Assembly: GCA_964588285.1 (NCBI GenBank)
Contig: CAZPNX010000003.1
Coordinates: 111,994-175,993 of the forward strand
Origin: CAZPNX01 sp964588285
Lineage (GTDB): Bacteria; Edwardsbacteria; AC1; EtOH8
Direction of reading: 5' to 3'
Length of the DNA: 64,000 nucleotides
Within the stretch, counting starts at the first letter, position 1. Each line of letters starts with the position of its first letter. Below are positions 17,934-26,020 of this stretch, in pieces. The translations under genes were made by a program, and so were the position numbers. The notes below the pieces were generated by a model, which saw only the letters and a program-made list of their open reading frames with translations, made no database searches and was not told where the DNA came from.

Positions 17934-19517
17934 ATGTCGAAGAAAAACTTCAGGATCTTTTACAATGCCAGGATCCGGACCATGGGCTGCCGAGTCCGGG
18001 CACAGGCCTTGGCCTGCGAGATCTCCAGCGGCATTATAGCCGCCATTGGGGATAATGACCGGATCATCAAAAGATACCGGCAGGAGGCCGATGAAGCGAT
18101 AGACCTGCAAAATCATCATATCCTTCCGGCCTTTACTGACTGTCACGTTCATTTTGTGGGCTGGTGCCTGATGCGGTCCAGACCTCATTTGGAAAAAGCA
18201 AAATCCATCGGCCAATGTCTGGACTTGGTCGCCCAAGGCCTGAAAAAAATTCCCTCCGGCCATTGGCTGGTGGGCACGGGATGGGATCGGAACATCTGGT
18301 CTGAACCGCGGTTTCCGAACCGGCGGGATTTGGACCGGGTTTCCCCCAACAACCCGGCGGCTCTTTGGAGCAAAGACTGGCACACCCTGTGGCTCAACAG
18401 CTGTGGCCTTAAGGCTTTGGGCATATCCCGGTCGACGCCAGAGGTGCCCGGGGGCAGGATCGAACGTGACGGCCGCGGCAGGCCGACCGGTCTTTTGCGC
18501 GAGGAGGCGGCCAACCGCTACTATTTAAAAATACCATATCCCTCCGACCAGTTGCTCAAGGAAGCGGTGTTGGCAGGCCGGAACGAGTTTTGGCGTCTGG
18601 GCCTGGCAGGCTTCCACTCCATGGAGGGGCCGGAGGAATATCGAGTTCTCCAAAAGCTGGAGGAGGACCGGCTGGGCCTGAGAGGGGTGCTTTTTTTCAG
18701 ACAGCAGCACCTGGAGCGGCTGGCGGCACTGGGGCTGAGAAGCGGATTCGGGGGGCGGCGGCTCAAGCTAGGAGGCATCAAACTTTTCGTCGACGGAGCC
18801 CTGGGCTCGCAGACCGCCCTGATGCTCCAGCCTTATGAGAACAGCCGGTCACGGGGCATGGCGGTGATGTCTAGGGCGGAGCTCCAGTCATTGGCAAACC
18901 TGGCGTCGGAAAACGGACTGGCCTGCGCGGTGCATGCCATCGGCGACGCGGCCAACCGGATGGCTTTAGACGTGTTTGAAAAGGCACGCATAATTGACAG
19001 GAAGCTGCGGCACCGCATCGAGCACTGTCAGCTGGTGAGTCCGGATGACGTCAAACGATTCCGCAGGTTGGGCATAGTAGCCTCGGTCCAGCCCATCCAT
19101 TGTCCGTCCGACCTTGACATAATAAAAAAGCATTGGGGTGATAGAGGCAGGGATGCCTATCCCTTCGGATCATTGGCCCGAGCCGGGGCGGTGTTAGCCT
19201 TCGGTTCTGATGCGCCCATCGAAAACCCGGACCCCTGGAGGGCCATCCAAGCCGCAGTCACCCGGCAGCGCATCCCGCCGGACCGTCCGCCGTTCCACCC
19301 GGAGCAGTCGCTCTCGGTCGAACAGGCGGTACGGGCCTACACCACCGGCGCTGCCTGGGCCTCTGGCGACGAGGGCTGGAAAGGGTCTTTGGAGCCGGGA
19401 AAGGCGGCCGACTTCATCTGCCTGTCGGACGACGTTTTCAGAATGAAGCCGGAGGACATCCACAAGGTCAGGGTGGAGAGGACGGTGGTGGGTGGGATGA
19501 CGGTGTTTCAACGATAA
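17934..19517 (+). CDS. YtcJ-like metal-dependent amidohydrolase
   Basis: 527 aa. Amidohydrolase_3 family: DCHVHF gives the first metal ligands (His71, His73), HAIGDAANRMA and RIEHCQL supply further His ligands, and FGSDAPIENPDPW provides the metal-binding Asp. The C-terminal composite beta domain ends with GSLEPGKAADFICL. Family members are cytosolic deacylases or hydrolases of varied amides and nitriles; the substrate cannot be predicted. It stands alone, divergent from the kinase operon. No clear ribosome site; the ATG was chosen from homology-like N-terminal strands. Confidence 0.88.
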   Translation: MSKKNFRIFYNARIRTMGCRVRAQALACEISSGIIAAIGDNDRIIKRYRQEADEAIDLQNHHILPAFTDCHVHFVGWCLMRSRPHLEKAKSIGQCLDLVAQGLKKIPSGHWLVGTGWDRNIWSEPRFPNRRDLDRVSPNNPAALWSKDWHTLWLNSCGLKALGISRSTPEVPGGRIERDGRGRPTGLLREEAANRYYLKIPYPSDQLLKEAVLAGRNEFWRLGLAGFHSMEGPEEYRVLQKLEEDRLGLRGVLFFRQQHLERLAALGLRSGFGGRRLKLGGIKLFVDGALGSQTALMLQPYENSRSRGMAVMSRAELQSLANLASENGLACAVHAIGDAANRMALDVFEKARIIDRKLRHRIEHCQLVSPDDVKRFRRLGIVASVQPIHCPSDLDIIKKHWGDRGRDAYPFGSLARAGAVLAFGSDAPIENPDPWRAIQAAVTRQRIPPDRPPFHPEQSLSVEQAVRAYTTGAAWASGDEGWKGSLEPGKAADFICLSDDVFRMKPEDIHKVRVERTVVGGMTVFQR

Positions 19518-19566
19518 TTAAAACCGTCCGGTTAACTCGAGGAAAACGGAATAAATAAGAAGGATC

Positions 19567-19749
19567 ATGAAACACGACATCCACGGCTCCAGCTCGGCCA
19601 GCGCCGTCTACGGCCTGGGTTTCATCGGCGCCGCCATCTACTTCATCGCCCACGCCCCAAGCTTTTGGCAGGGAGTACTGGGCATCCTCAAGGCCATCGT
19701 CTGGCCGGCCTACCTCGTCTACCTGGCGCTGAAGGCTCTGGGCGCCTAG
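19567..19749 (+). CDS. small conserved two-helix membrane protein
   Basis: 60 aa. Polar start (MKHDIHGSSSASAVYG), then one helix FIGAAIYFIAHAPSFW and a second GILKAIVWPAYLVYLALKAL. AAGGATC precedes the ATG. From memory, proteins of this size with YGLGFIGA and GxLKAxVWPAxLVY occur in many bacteria as uncharacterised membrane proteins. Function unknown. It sits between the amidohydrolase and a GNAT gene on the same strand. Confidence 0.75.
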   Translation: MKHDIHGSSSASAVYGLGFIGAAIYFIAHAPSFWQGVLGILKAIVWPAYLVYLALKALGA

Positions 19750-19778
19750 GCGAACCTTCACGGATTGTTTCCCTCAAG

Positions 19779-20387
19779 ATGACCGAAAAGGAAGGCCTGG
19801 TCCTGATCCGGGGCAACGCCGTCGCTTTACGCCGGAGGACGGTGGCCGACATCCAATTGTTCCTAAAATGGCGCAGAATGGACTGCCAGGCCAGAAAGTT
19901 CGATGCTCCATGGGAGCAGCCTCTCAGCGACGAGGAGTTTGCCGCCAAGGCGGTGCTGTCCATCGAAAGGGAGTCATCGGGGCGCATCACCCGGGCGGTG
20001 ATAACAGACAGCGATGGCCAGGCCATCGGCTCTGTCAACGCTTACGGGGACGGAGGCTGCGCCGAGTCGAGGAAGGTGGGCATAGCCATCTACGAGGACT
20101 CGCGGCTGGGCCGAGGCCTGGGCACCGAGGCCCTGGGGCTCTGGGTCGGGCACCTGTTCGCCGCCCAGGCCCTGCACCGCGTCGGCCTGGAGACCTGGTC
20201 GTTCAACCCGCGCATGGCGCGGGTGGCCGAGAAGGTGGGCTTCAGATTCGAAGGCATGGAGCGGGAGGCGCGCTTTTGGGAGGGCCGGTGGCTGGACAGG
20301 CTGCATTACGGCCTGCTGGCGGCCGAATGGCGGGAGCTGGAGAGAAAGGTGCGGATTGTTGGCGGAAAACCCGCAGCCGACCAGTAA
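19779..20387 (+). CDS. GNAT family N-acetyltransferase (RimJ/RimL-like)
   Basis: 202 aa. Fold hallmarks of an Acetyltransf_3 protein: N-terminal strand LRRRTVADIQLFLKWRR, the acetyl-CoA pyrophosphate loop in RLGRGLGTEALGLW, and LETWSFNPRMARVAEKVGFRFEGMERE near the end, typical of protein N-terminal or antibiotic acetylating enzymes. The substrate is unknown. ATG 19779 was chosen because family similarity begins at LVLIRGNAVALRRR; the frame stays open further upstream across the small membrane-protein gene. Confidence 0.88.
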   Translation: MTEKEGLVLIRGNAVALRRRTVADIQLFLKWRRMDCQARKFDAPWEQPLSDEEFAAKAVLSIERESSGRITRAVITDSDGQAIGSVNAYGDGGCAESRKVGIAIYEDSRLGRGLGTEALGLWVGHLFAAQALHRVGLETWSFNPRMARVAEKVGFRFEGMEREARFWEGRWLDRLHYGLLAAEWRELERKVRIVGGKPAADQ

Positions 20388-20395
20388 ACAAGAGA

Positions 20396-20417
20396 AGGTT
20401 GGGTCCAGCCCCAACCT
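20396..20417. terminator. hairpin between the GNAT gene and the convergent tRNA
   Basis: AGGTTGGG (20396-20403) pairs with CCCAACCT (20410-20417). There is no good T-run on either strand (TTCTCTTGTTT on the minus side), so termination is only possible. Confidence 0.35.
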
Positions 20418-20442
20418 CCTCTGCCGATCAGCGGAAAAACCT

Positions 20443-20478
20443 TTGGAATTTGGTATTTTGAATTTTGGATTTTTGCAT
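20443..20478. repeat. AT-rich TTTTGAATTTTGGA-type tract
   Basis: Degenerate reiterations of (T)TTTGGA/TTTTGAA directly beyond the tRNA 3' end. The reverse complement (AAAATCCAAAATTC) resembles the AAAATCC tandem found inside the MEMO-AMMECR1 gene at 22600. Confidence 0.6.
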
Positions 20479-20479
20479 T

Positions 20480-20555
<76 letters not shown>

Positions 20556-20573
20556 AAGGCTTACGACAGCGCA

Positions 20574-20603
20574 ATGATATCATATCGGCCAGGACTTAGT
20601 CAA
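20574..20603 (-). promoter_or_regulatory. probable promoter of the CAU tRNA
   Basis: Minus strand: TTGACT (20598-20603), 18-bp spacer, TATCAT (20574-20579). The start would fall about 10 nt before the tRNA 5' end. Confidence 0.55.
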
Positions 20604-20616
20604 TATGCGTCCATTA

Positions 20617-20645
20617 TTGACATCAGCCGGTCTAATTGATATAAT
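20617..20645 (+). promoter_or_regulatory. consensus sigma-70-type promoter of the UbiA gene
   Basis: TTGACA (20617-20622), exactly 17 bp, TATAAT (20640-20645). Divergent from the tRNA promoter; leader of about 50 nt to the ATG at 20701. Confidence 0.85.
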
Positions 20646-20700
20646 GAAACCTCTGGCGACGGGCACAATATTGATATAGCAAATCAACCATCAGACAAAC

Positions 20701-21657
20701 ATGGCCGAACCTGGCAAAAAAACATTTTCCCCCCTAGACTACTTTTTCGTCCTCCGCCCCATACTGCTGGTTCCGGTATGGACCATGCTTTTGGCCGGTT
20801 ATTTTCAGGGGCAGCGGTTTCTGGCCTTGACACCGGAACGCTGGCGCTGGCCGCAGGAAATGTGGTGGATGATCCTGCTCTACAGCTGCCTGATGGGGGC
20901 AGCCTACATCGTCAACCAGATTTTTGACGTGGAGACCGACCGGCTCAACCGCAAGCTTTTCCTGGTGGCCGAAGGCTATGTCAGCGTGACGGTGCTATGG
21001 CTGGAGGCCGGGGTGCTGTTCGCCGGGTCGATACTGCTGGGCTTCCGTCTGTTCGGCCTTACGGCCGGCCTGCTGATGGCGGCCTCGGGCGGGCTGGGTT
21101 TGCTATATTCGGTGCCGCCGTTCAAGCTGAAGGCCAAACCATTCCTGGACATGCTGGCCAACGGGTTCGGCTACGGGGCCTTGGCCTTCGCTACCGGCTG
21201 GACGGCCTGCGGAAAATATTCGGACGCGGCCTGGCTGGCCTCGGCGCCTTACGTGCTGGCGGTGGCTGCGGTCTACTTGAACACCACCATCCCGGATTAC
21301 GCCTCGGATAAGGCCACCGGCAACATCACCACCGGGGTCTTTTTGGGCGGGCGGGCCACCGCCTGGCTGGCCCTGGCCCTGATGCTCTTCGCCCTGGCCT
21401 TGGCGCTGGGCATGGGAGATGCCTTGTGCGCCGTGGCCGCCGGATGCTCCCTGCCGCTCTTCGGGATGGCCGCCGTCACCGGAAGCATGCGCTGGGTGAT
21501 GCTCTCCTACCAGGCCGGGGCGCTGTGCCTGGTGGCCCTGGTGGGCATGGTCTTCCCGCTTTTCTTCGGCCTGCTGGCGGCCACCTTCCTGGCACTCAGG
21601 TTCTATCACAAATGGCGGTTCGGCCTGGACTATCCGCGGTTCGCCGACCGGGCGTGA
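20701..21657 (+). CDS. UbiA family prenyltransferase
   Basis: 318 aa polytopic membrane enzyme that joins an isoprenyl diphosphate to an aromatic or polar acceptor. Both Asp-rich Mg/diphosphate motifs are present: NQIFDVETD (Asn72, Asp76, Asp80) and DYASDKATGN (Asp199, Asp203). YSVPPFKLKAKP matches the chlorophyll-synthase/homogentisate-type subgroup. About eight TM helices. The acceptor cannot be told; quinone, carotenoid or lipid pathways are possible, and no pathway gene is adjacent. It has its own promoter. Confidence 0.9.
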   Translation: MAEPGKKTFSPLDYFFVLRPILLVPVWTMLLAGYFQGQRFLALTPERWRWPQEMWWMILLYSCLMGAAYIVNQIFDVETDRLNRKLFLVAEGYVSVTVLWLEAGVLFAGSILLGFRLFGLTAGLLMAASGGLGLLYSVPPFKLKAKPFLDMLANGFGYGALAFATGWTACGKYSDAAWLASAPYVLAVAAVYLNTTIPDYASDKATGNITTGVFLGGRATAWLALALMLFALALALGMGDALCAVAAGCSLPLFGMAAVTGSMRWVMLSYQAGALCLVALVGMVFPLFFGLLAATFLALRFYHKWRFGLDYPRFADRA

Positions 21658-21771
21658 GAACAAATGCAGAATTCGGAAAACAGAAATCAGAACAGCATAG
21701 TCTTAGCCCTAGCCGCCTGCTGTTGTATTGCGGCTTCTTGCAGGGCAGATATGAGGAAGGAGGTCAAGACC

Positions 21772-23211
21772 ATGGATGTCCGCAAGCCGGCCATGGCCGG
21801 CAGCTGGTACCCGGGCACGGCCAAGGAGCTGTCGGCCGAGCTCCAAAAATACCTTGAGGCCGCCGACAGTTCCGGGCAGCCGGGCCGGCTGCTGGCCCTG
21901 ATATCGCCCCATGCCGGATACATGTATTCCGGTCCGACGGCGGCTTATAGCTATAAAAATATAGTAGGAAAAACTGTGGGCACCGCAGTGCTGGTCGGCC
22001 CCAGCCACCGGGCCTACTTCGAGGGCGTGGCCGTCTACGCCTCTGGCGCCTGGGAGACGCCGCTGGGCCGGGTGCCGGTCGACGAAGAGCTGGCCCGTGT
22101 CCTCATCGGGCAGGACCCAGACTACATAAAAGACCTGCCCTCGGCTCATGCCCAGGAGCACTCGCTGGAGATCCAGCTCCCGTTTCTGCAGAGCGCGCTC
22201 AAGCCCGGGTTCAAGATAGTCCCCCTAATGATGTTCGACCATTCCTTGACCGCCTGCCGGAGGCTGGCCCAGGCGCTGGCCCGGTCCATAGGCTGGCGCC
22301 AGGACTTGCTATTGGTGGCTTCCACCGACCTGTCGCACTTCCACAGCGACGCCCAGGCCAGGAAGCTGGACAAGCTGGTCGAGGCCAGTGTGGCCCGGTT
22401 CGATCCCGAGGGGCTGGCGGCCGCCCTGGAGTCGGGCAGATGCGAGGCCTGCGGCGGCGGCCCGGTGGTGGCGGTGATGCTGGCCGCCCGGGAGCTGGGG
22501 GCGGACACAGCCGTGGTCTACCGCTATCAGACATCGGGGGACGTTTCGGGCGACAGGAGCCAGGTGGTGGGATATCTGGCGGCGGGAATCTATGCGACTA
22601 AAATCCAAAATCCAAAATCCAAATCTCAAAAAACAGAGAATACGGACCAGAAAGGCCAAGCGCCGGGAAGGCTGACTGCCGAGGAGAAAAGGGAGCTGTT
22701 CCGCATCGCCCGGGCGGCGGTCGAGGCCGCGGTCAGGAGAAAGCCCGGGCCGGAAACCAGGCCGCTGACGTCGGTGCTGGGGGAGAAGCGGGGGGTGTTC
22801 GTCACCCTCAAGATACACAGCCAGCTGCGGGGATGCATCGGATACATTGAGGCCGTCAAGCCCCTGCATCTGGCCGTGGCCGACATGGCCAGGGAGGCGG
22901 CGGTGGGAGACCCGCGTTTTCAGCCGGTTTCCGAGAGAGAGCTGCCGGAGCTGGAGTACGAGATCTCGGTGCTGACGCCCCGGCGGCAGATCGCCGATCC
23001 CTCCGAATTCATCACCGGAAAACATGGAATCATAGTGGAGCGAGACGGAAGAAGCGGGGTCTTTCTGCCCCAGGTGGCACCGGAGCAGGGCTGGGACCGG
23101 GAGACCACCCTCAGCTACCTGTGCGCCCACAAGGCCGGCCTGCCGGCCGACGCCTGGAAGGACAAAAGGACCAAGTTGTTCGTGTTCGAGGCCGAGGTGC
23201 TGGAGGAATAG
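21772..23211 (+). CDS. MEMO - AMMECR1 fusion protein (AmmeMemoRadiSam A+B)
   Basis: 479 aa. The N-terminal MEMO domain (dioxygenase-like fold) has RKPAMAGSWYPG, SPHAGYMYSGP, GPSHRAYF and STDLSHFHSD, including the conserved His residues. The C-terminal AMMECR1 domain has TSVLGEKRGVFVTL, LRGCIGYI and PRFQPVSERELPELEYEISVL. The two are joined by a low-complexity linker encoded by an AAAATCC tandem (22600). They usually travel with a radical SAM protein in the AmmeMemoRadiSam set; no such gene is adjacent. ATG 21772 has AAGGAGGT 7 nt upstream. An in-frame ATG at 21664 would add a lipoprotein-like leader without ribosome site and is less likely. Biochemical role unknown; RNA or cofactor modification has been suggested for the family. 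Confidence 0.9.
   Translation: MDVRKPAMAGSWYPGTAKELSAELQKYLEAADSSGQPGRLLALISPHAGYMYSGPTAAYSYKNIVGKTVGTAVLVGPSHRAYFEGVAVYASGAWETPLGRVPVDEELARVLIGQDPDYIKDLPSAHAQEHSLEIQLPFLQSALKPGFKIVPLMMFDHSLTACRRLAQALARSIGWRQDLLLVASTDLSHFHSDAQARKLDKLVEASVARFDPEGLAAALESGRCEACGGGPVVAVMLAARELGADTAVVYRYQTSGDVSGDRSQVVGYLAAGIYATKIQNPKSKSQKTENTDQKGQAPGRLTAEEKRELFRIARAAVEAAVRRKPGPETRPLTSVLGEKRGVFVTLKIHSQLRGCIGYIEAVKPLHLAVADMAREAAVGDPRFQPVSERELPELEYEISVLTPRRQIADPSEFITGKHGIIVERDGRSGVFLPQVAPEQGWDRETTLSYLCAHKAGLPADAWKDKRTKLFVFEAEVLEE
22600..22632 (+). repeat. 7-bp tandem AAAATCC inside the MEMO-AMMECR1 linker
   Basis: Three copies of AAAATCC plus a decayed fourth, in frame, encoding a lysine/glutamine/asparagine/serine-rich linker between the two domains. 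It is far more AT-rich than the flanking coding sequence. Confidence 0.8.
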
Positions 23212-23253
23212 GATGTCCCAAATACTAAACCTTGAATAAAACCGTCATTATCC

Positions 23254-23655
23254 ATGCGCGATAAGAAGGTCATAGAGGAAATGGTGGTGCTAGCCGAACG
23301 CTTCGGCCAGAGCATCGAGTTCGACGAGTTCGACGGCCGCGGCGGCTGGTGCCGGGTCAAGGGCACCGACCGGGTGATCGTCAACCAGAGGCTGACGCCC
23401 CGGGAGCAGATCCGCATCCTGGCCCAGGTGCTGGCCGGCTACCCCATCGAGGAGCAGGCCATGCCGCCCAAGGTGCGGCAGATCATCGAGGACGCCAGAC
23501 TGGAATTGCAGCCGGAACCGGAGCCGGAACCGACCCAGATCAGGGAATCCGAGTTCCAAGCGGCACCGGTAGAGAATCAGACTGAAAGCCCAAAACCCGC
23601 CCAAACCCCGGCTGACGACCTCGATGGCACATTGAAAACTGAGAAGGAAGAGTAG
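23254..23655 (+). CDS. small conserved hypothetical protein with acidic/proline tail
   Basis: 133 aa. The first 75 residues form a compact alpha/beta domain (IEEMVVLAERFGQSIEFDEFDG, GGWCRVKGTDRVIVNQRLTP, EQIRILAQVLAGYP). The rest is a Pro/Glu-rich tail starting with a PEPEPEP run. I recall short uncharacterised proteins with the GGxCRVKG...VIIN...L pattern, but no function. It lies 3 nt upstream of the next small membrane protein, so the two are probably translated together. Confidence 0.75.
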   Translation: MRDKKVIEEMVVLAERFGQSIEFDEFDGRGGWCRVKGTDRVIVNQRLTPREQIRILAQVLAGYPIEEQAMPPKVRQIIEDARLELQPEPEPEPTQIRESEFQAAPVENQTESPKPAQTPADDLDGTLKTEKEE

Positions 23656-23657
23656 AA

Positions 23658-24122
23658 ATGCCACGGATTGACGGCGGCATAGGCTTCGAGTGGCGCACCC
23701 AAGCCGAGTACTACGGGTACCCGCTAGTTAGCATGGCCTTCGGCAAGAACAGCCGGGGGGGCATGCGGGTTGCCAAGGGCTGGATAGCCGTGGGCCAGTT
23801 CGCCTTTGGATTGATAACCATCGCCCAGATCGGAGTCGGCATCCTCTTCGGCTTCGGCCAGGTCATAGTGGGCCTGACCGCGGTCTCCCAGGTGGCGGTC
23901 ACCCTGCTGTTCGGGATCGGGCAACTGGCCACCGGATACGTGGCCATTGGCCAGCTGGCGTTAGGTTACTATGTTCTCTGCCAGGTCGGCCTGGGCTGGC
24001 ATGTTTGGCGGCAGGGATTTCAAGATCCGCAGGCGGTGGAGTTCTTCGCCAGGCTGGCCGAGAGGCTGGGGCTTGAGTTCTTCAGGAACATCCATCCACC
24101 GAGCCCGGAGAAGGGGCCCTAG
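23658..24122 (+). CDS. membrane protein with GQ-containing hydrophobic repeats
   Basis: 154 aa. After a polar N-terminus with Y and F (GFEWRTQAEYYGYPLVSMAFG), the central 80 residues are a run of short hydrophobic repeats of the form (A/V)xGQ(F/V/L)xxG: VGQFAFGL, IAQIGVGI, FGQVIVGL, VSQVAVTL, IGQLATGY, IGQLALGY. The C-terminal 40 residues are soluble and helical. The spacing of about 10-12 residues suggests stacked beta turns or a chain of small helices rather than normal TM segments. Function unknown. Three nt after the preceding hypothetical gene. Confidence 0.75.
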   Translation: MPRIDGGIGFEWRTQAEYYGYPLVSMAFGKNSRGGMRVAKGWIAVGQFAFGLITIAQIGVGILFGFGQVIVGLTAVSQVAVTLLFGIGQLATGYVAIGQLALGYYVLCQVGLGWHVWRQGFQDPQAVEFFARLAERLGLEFFRNIHPPSPEKGP

Positions 24123-24144
24123 CGGGCCAATACAAGTGATCCCT

Positions 24145-25048
24145 ATGTCAGGCAGAACTTTTTTTAGAATCGGCCTCTACGGATTGCTGGCGGCGGCCGC
24201 CGCCGTCACGATTTTCTCTTTGCGCTGGCACCGTTGGAACGGATACACTTGCCGGGTCGGGGGGGACGGAATCGACATCTATTCCGACTACGACCGGGCG
24301 ACCGTGACCATGCTGCACGGTTTCGCTCGAGCCTTCCGCAGCCATTTCGACTCCTCGGTCTTGCCGTTGCCCCCCCGACCGCCAGGGCCTGAGGATCTAT
24401 CTTTTCAAGAGCCAGACCGCCTACTATGATTACTGCCGGAGGGTGCGGGCCGGCAACTCGCCGTTCGGTTTTTATTTCCGCCGCCACCGGCTGATAATCA
24501 TCAACGGGACCATGGGCTTTACCACCATCCTCCACGAAATGGTCCATTACTTTTTGCACCAGGGCGGCTATCGCCTGCCCGAGTGGCTGGAAGAGGGATT
24601 GGCCGCCTACTTCGAGCGGGGCATGGGATATTACCAGAGCGACGCCGATTTCCTGATGCTGTTCGGATACCTTAATCCTGTCAGGTTTCAGGAGGTGCAG
24701 AGCCTGGCTTACGAAAAAGGGCTTAGCTTCGAGGCCATGGCCTCCAGCCAGCAGCTGGCCGGCACCTTCTTCGTCTTCGCCGACCGCCGGAAAGCCATGA
24801 AAATTTTTTTACGAAGCTATCTGGCCACCCAGGATCTGGAGGAAAGCTGCCGTCAGGCTTTCGGCGCGGGCCGGGAGGCTATCGAAAGGGAATGGACTGA
24901 TTTTGTCCGGACAACCGTGCTCGGCCTCGACTTCGAGTTCTGGCAGAAAGCCGCTTTTTTCAACAGCCGCCAGGGTTTCGAGGAGTGGCTGGACTCTCAA
25001 GGGGCCAGGTGGGACCCGGAAAAAGAAGTATATACGACCAACAGATGA
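24145..25048 (+). pseudogene. peptidase MA-like (HExxH gluzincin) gene interrupted by a +1 frameshift
   Basis: Frame 1 from ATG 24145 encodes an N-terminal membrane anchor (FRIGLYGLLAAAAAVTIFSL) and DGIDIYSDYDRATVTML. At the seven-C run 24370-24376 the coding sense moves to frame 2 (GLRIYLFKSQTAYYDYC onward) and continues to 25048. Removing one C would give a single protein of about 300 aa. The downstream part carries HEMVH (24533-24547) and LPEWLEEGLAAYFE, the zinc site and glutamate ligand segment of peptidase MA-like proteins, typically anchored metallopeptidases. The break is either a true frameshift, slippage-based switching or an assembly error. It follows the two small genes on the same strand. 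Confidence 0.85.
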
Positions 25049-25076
25049 GTAAGGATTACATCGGAAGGGGGCGGGG

Positions 25077-25547
25077 ATGGACATCGAACAAGAGGCCAGG
25101 GGCTACTTCAACAGCGGCTTTAACTGCGCCGAATCGATGCTGCTGGCGCTGTCCAAGCAGCCGGCTTTTCAGGGCCGCGGCCTGGGGAATCTGATTCCAC
25201 GTGTAGCCACCGGGTTTGGCGGGGGCCTGGCCCGCAACGGATCGGTCTGCGGCGCCCTGGCCGGGGCGGCCATGGCCATAGGCCTGGCCCTGGGCCGGGA
25301 CGACGCCCAAGCCAGCCGAGATCCCTGCTATCCGGCGATAGACCGGTTGATAAGCGAATTCCAGGAACGGTTCTACAGCAGCCTGTGCCGGGACATCTCC
25401 AGGGTAGACATGAAAACCGAAGAAGGCAGACGACGGTACCAGATGCTGATCCACAACGAAGTCTGCAATCCGGTGGTGGCTTGGACGGCCCGGCGGGCCA
25501 ATGAGATCATCGGGGAGTACCTCCGGGGGACAACCGGCCTGGCTTGA
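25077..25547 (+). CDS. C_GCAxxG_C_C family protein
   Basis: 156 aa. It matches the Cys-rich family named for its motif: FNCAESMLLAL, then GFGGGLARNGSVCGALAGAAMAIGLA, and later Cys residues at SSLCRDI and NEVCNPVVAW. The family is thought to bind a redox cofactor or metal and is often found near oxidoreductases. No partner is obvious here. Ribosome-site candidate AAGGGGGCGGGG upstream of ATG 25077. Confidence 0.9.
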   Translation: MDIEQEARGYFNSGFNCAESMLLALSKQPAFQGRGLGNLIPRVATGFGGGLARNGSVCGALAGAAMAIGLALGRDDAQASRDPCYPAIDRLISEFQERFYSSLCRDISRVDMKTEEGRRRYQMLIHNEVCNPVVAWTARRANEIIGEYLRGTTGLA

Positions 25548-25561
25548 GAACGATGATGAAT

Positions 25562-25591
25562 AAAAGCCCTGCCTTTTAGGCAGGGCTTTTC
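25562..25591 (+). terminator. terminator of the C_GCAxxG_C_C gene
   Basis: Stem AAAAGCCCTGCC / GGCAGGGCTTTT with a TTTTA loop, works on both strands. A degenerate copy lies next to the intact tRNA-Asp at 25704-25730. Confidence 0.9.
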
Positions 25592-25592
25592 T

Positions 25593-25614
25593 GATGGCGG
25601 GGCCGACGGGACTC
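25593..25614 (-). pseudogene. duplicated 3' end of tRNA-Asp (att-like remnant)
   Basis: Twenty-two bases are identical to the 3' terminus of the tRNA-Asp gene (25733-25754), including CCA, displaced by exactly 140 bp. The hairpin beyond it is duplicated too (25562-25591 versus 25704-25730), so the repeated unit is tRNA 3' end plus terminator. The rest of the tRNA is missing. Confidence 0.8.
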
Positions 25615-25703
25615 TCCGCCTGAAACCCTGCGGGGAGTAGGGCGTTGGCGGATGCGCCGTCGCCGGGTAATTAAGGCAGGCAGCCGGCGCAGAACCCGAA
25701 GCG

Positions 25704-25730
25704 AAAAAGCCCTGCATTTACGCAGAGCTT
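25704..25730 (-). terminator. terminator of tRNA-Asp
   Basis: On the minus strand: AAGCTCTGC pairs with GCAGGGCTT (one mismatch), followed by TTTCGC, 4 nt after the tRNA CCA. It is a decayed copy of the hairpin at 25562. Confidence 0.65.
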
Positions 25731-25734
25731 ACGA

Positions 25735-25813
<79 letters not shown>

Positions 25814-25825
25814 GACATCGGTTTA

Positions 25826-25854
25826 ATTATATCAAATAATAAGAGCCATGTCAA
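25826..25854 (-). promoter_or_regulatory. consensus sigma-70-type promoter of tRNA-Asp
   Basis: Minus strand: TTGACA (25849-25854), exactly 17 bp, TATAAT (25826-25831), ending 12 nt before the tRNA 5' end. Confidence 0.88.
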
Positions 25855-25946
25855 TTGCCAAGGCTCCGAGGGAAAACAGCCTTTAAAGTCAGCTGGCACA
25901 GACCTATTATCCTTGACAAACATTTCTACTTATGGTTAAAAAACTA

Positions 25947-25975
25947 TTGACTTATTGACCAAAAAGCGATATTAT
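25947..25975 (+). promoter_or_regulatory. promoter of the chemosensory/MglA gene cluster
   Basis: TTGACT (25947-25952), 17 bp, TATTAT (25970-25975). The start would be near 25982, about 40 nt before the cheW ATG. Further TTGACA/TTGACC hexamers at 25913 and 25955 lack good -10 partners. Confidence 0.6.
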
Positions 25976-26020
25976 GTTAAGAAATATAAATATCAATCGG
26001 TTATAGAGCCCGGGGAAGAT

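Noticed and set aside
21664..21771. lipoprotein-type leader for the MEMO-AMMECR1 protein
   Set aside because: No ribosome site before ATG 21664, the region resembles AT-rich repetitive filler, and MEMO similarity begins at 21772 behind AAGGAGGT.
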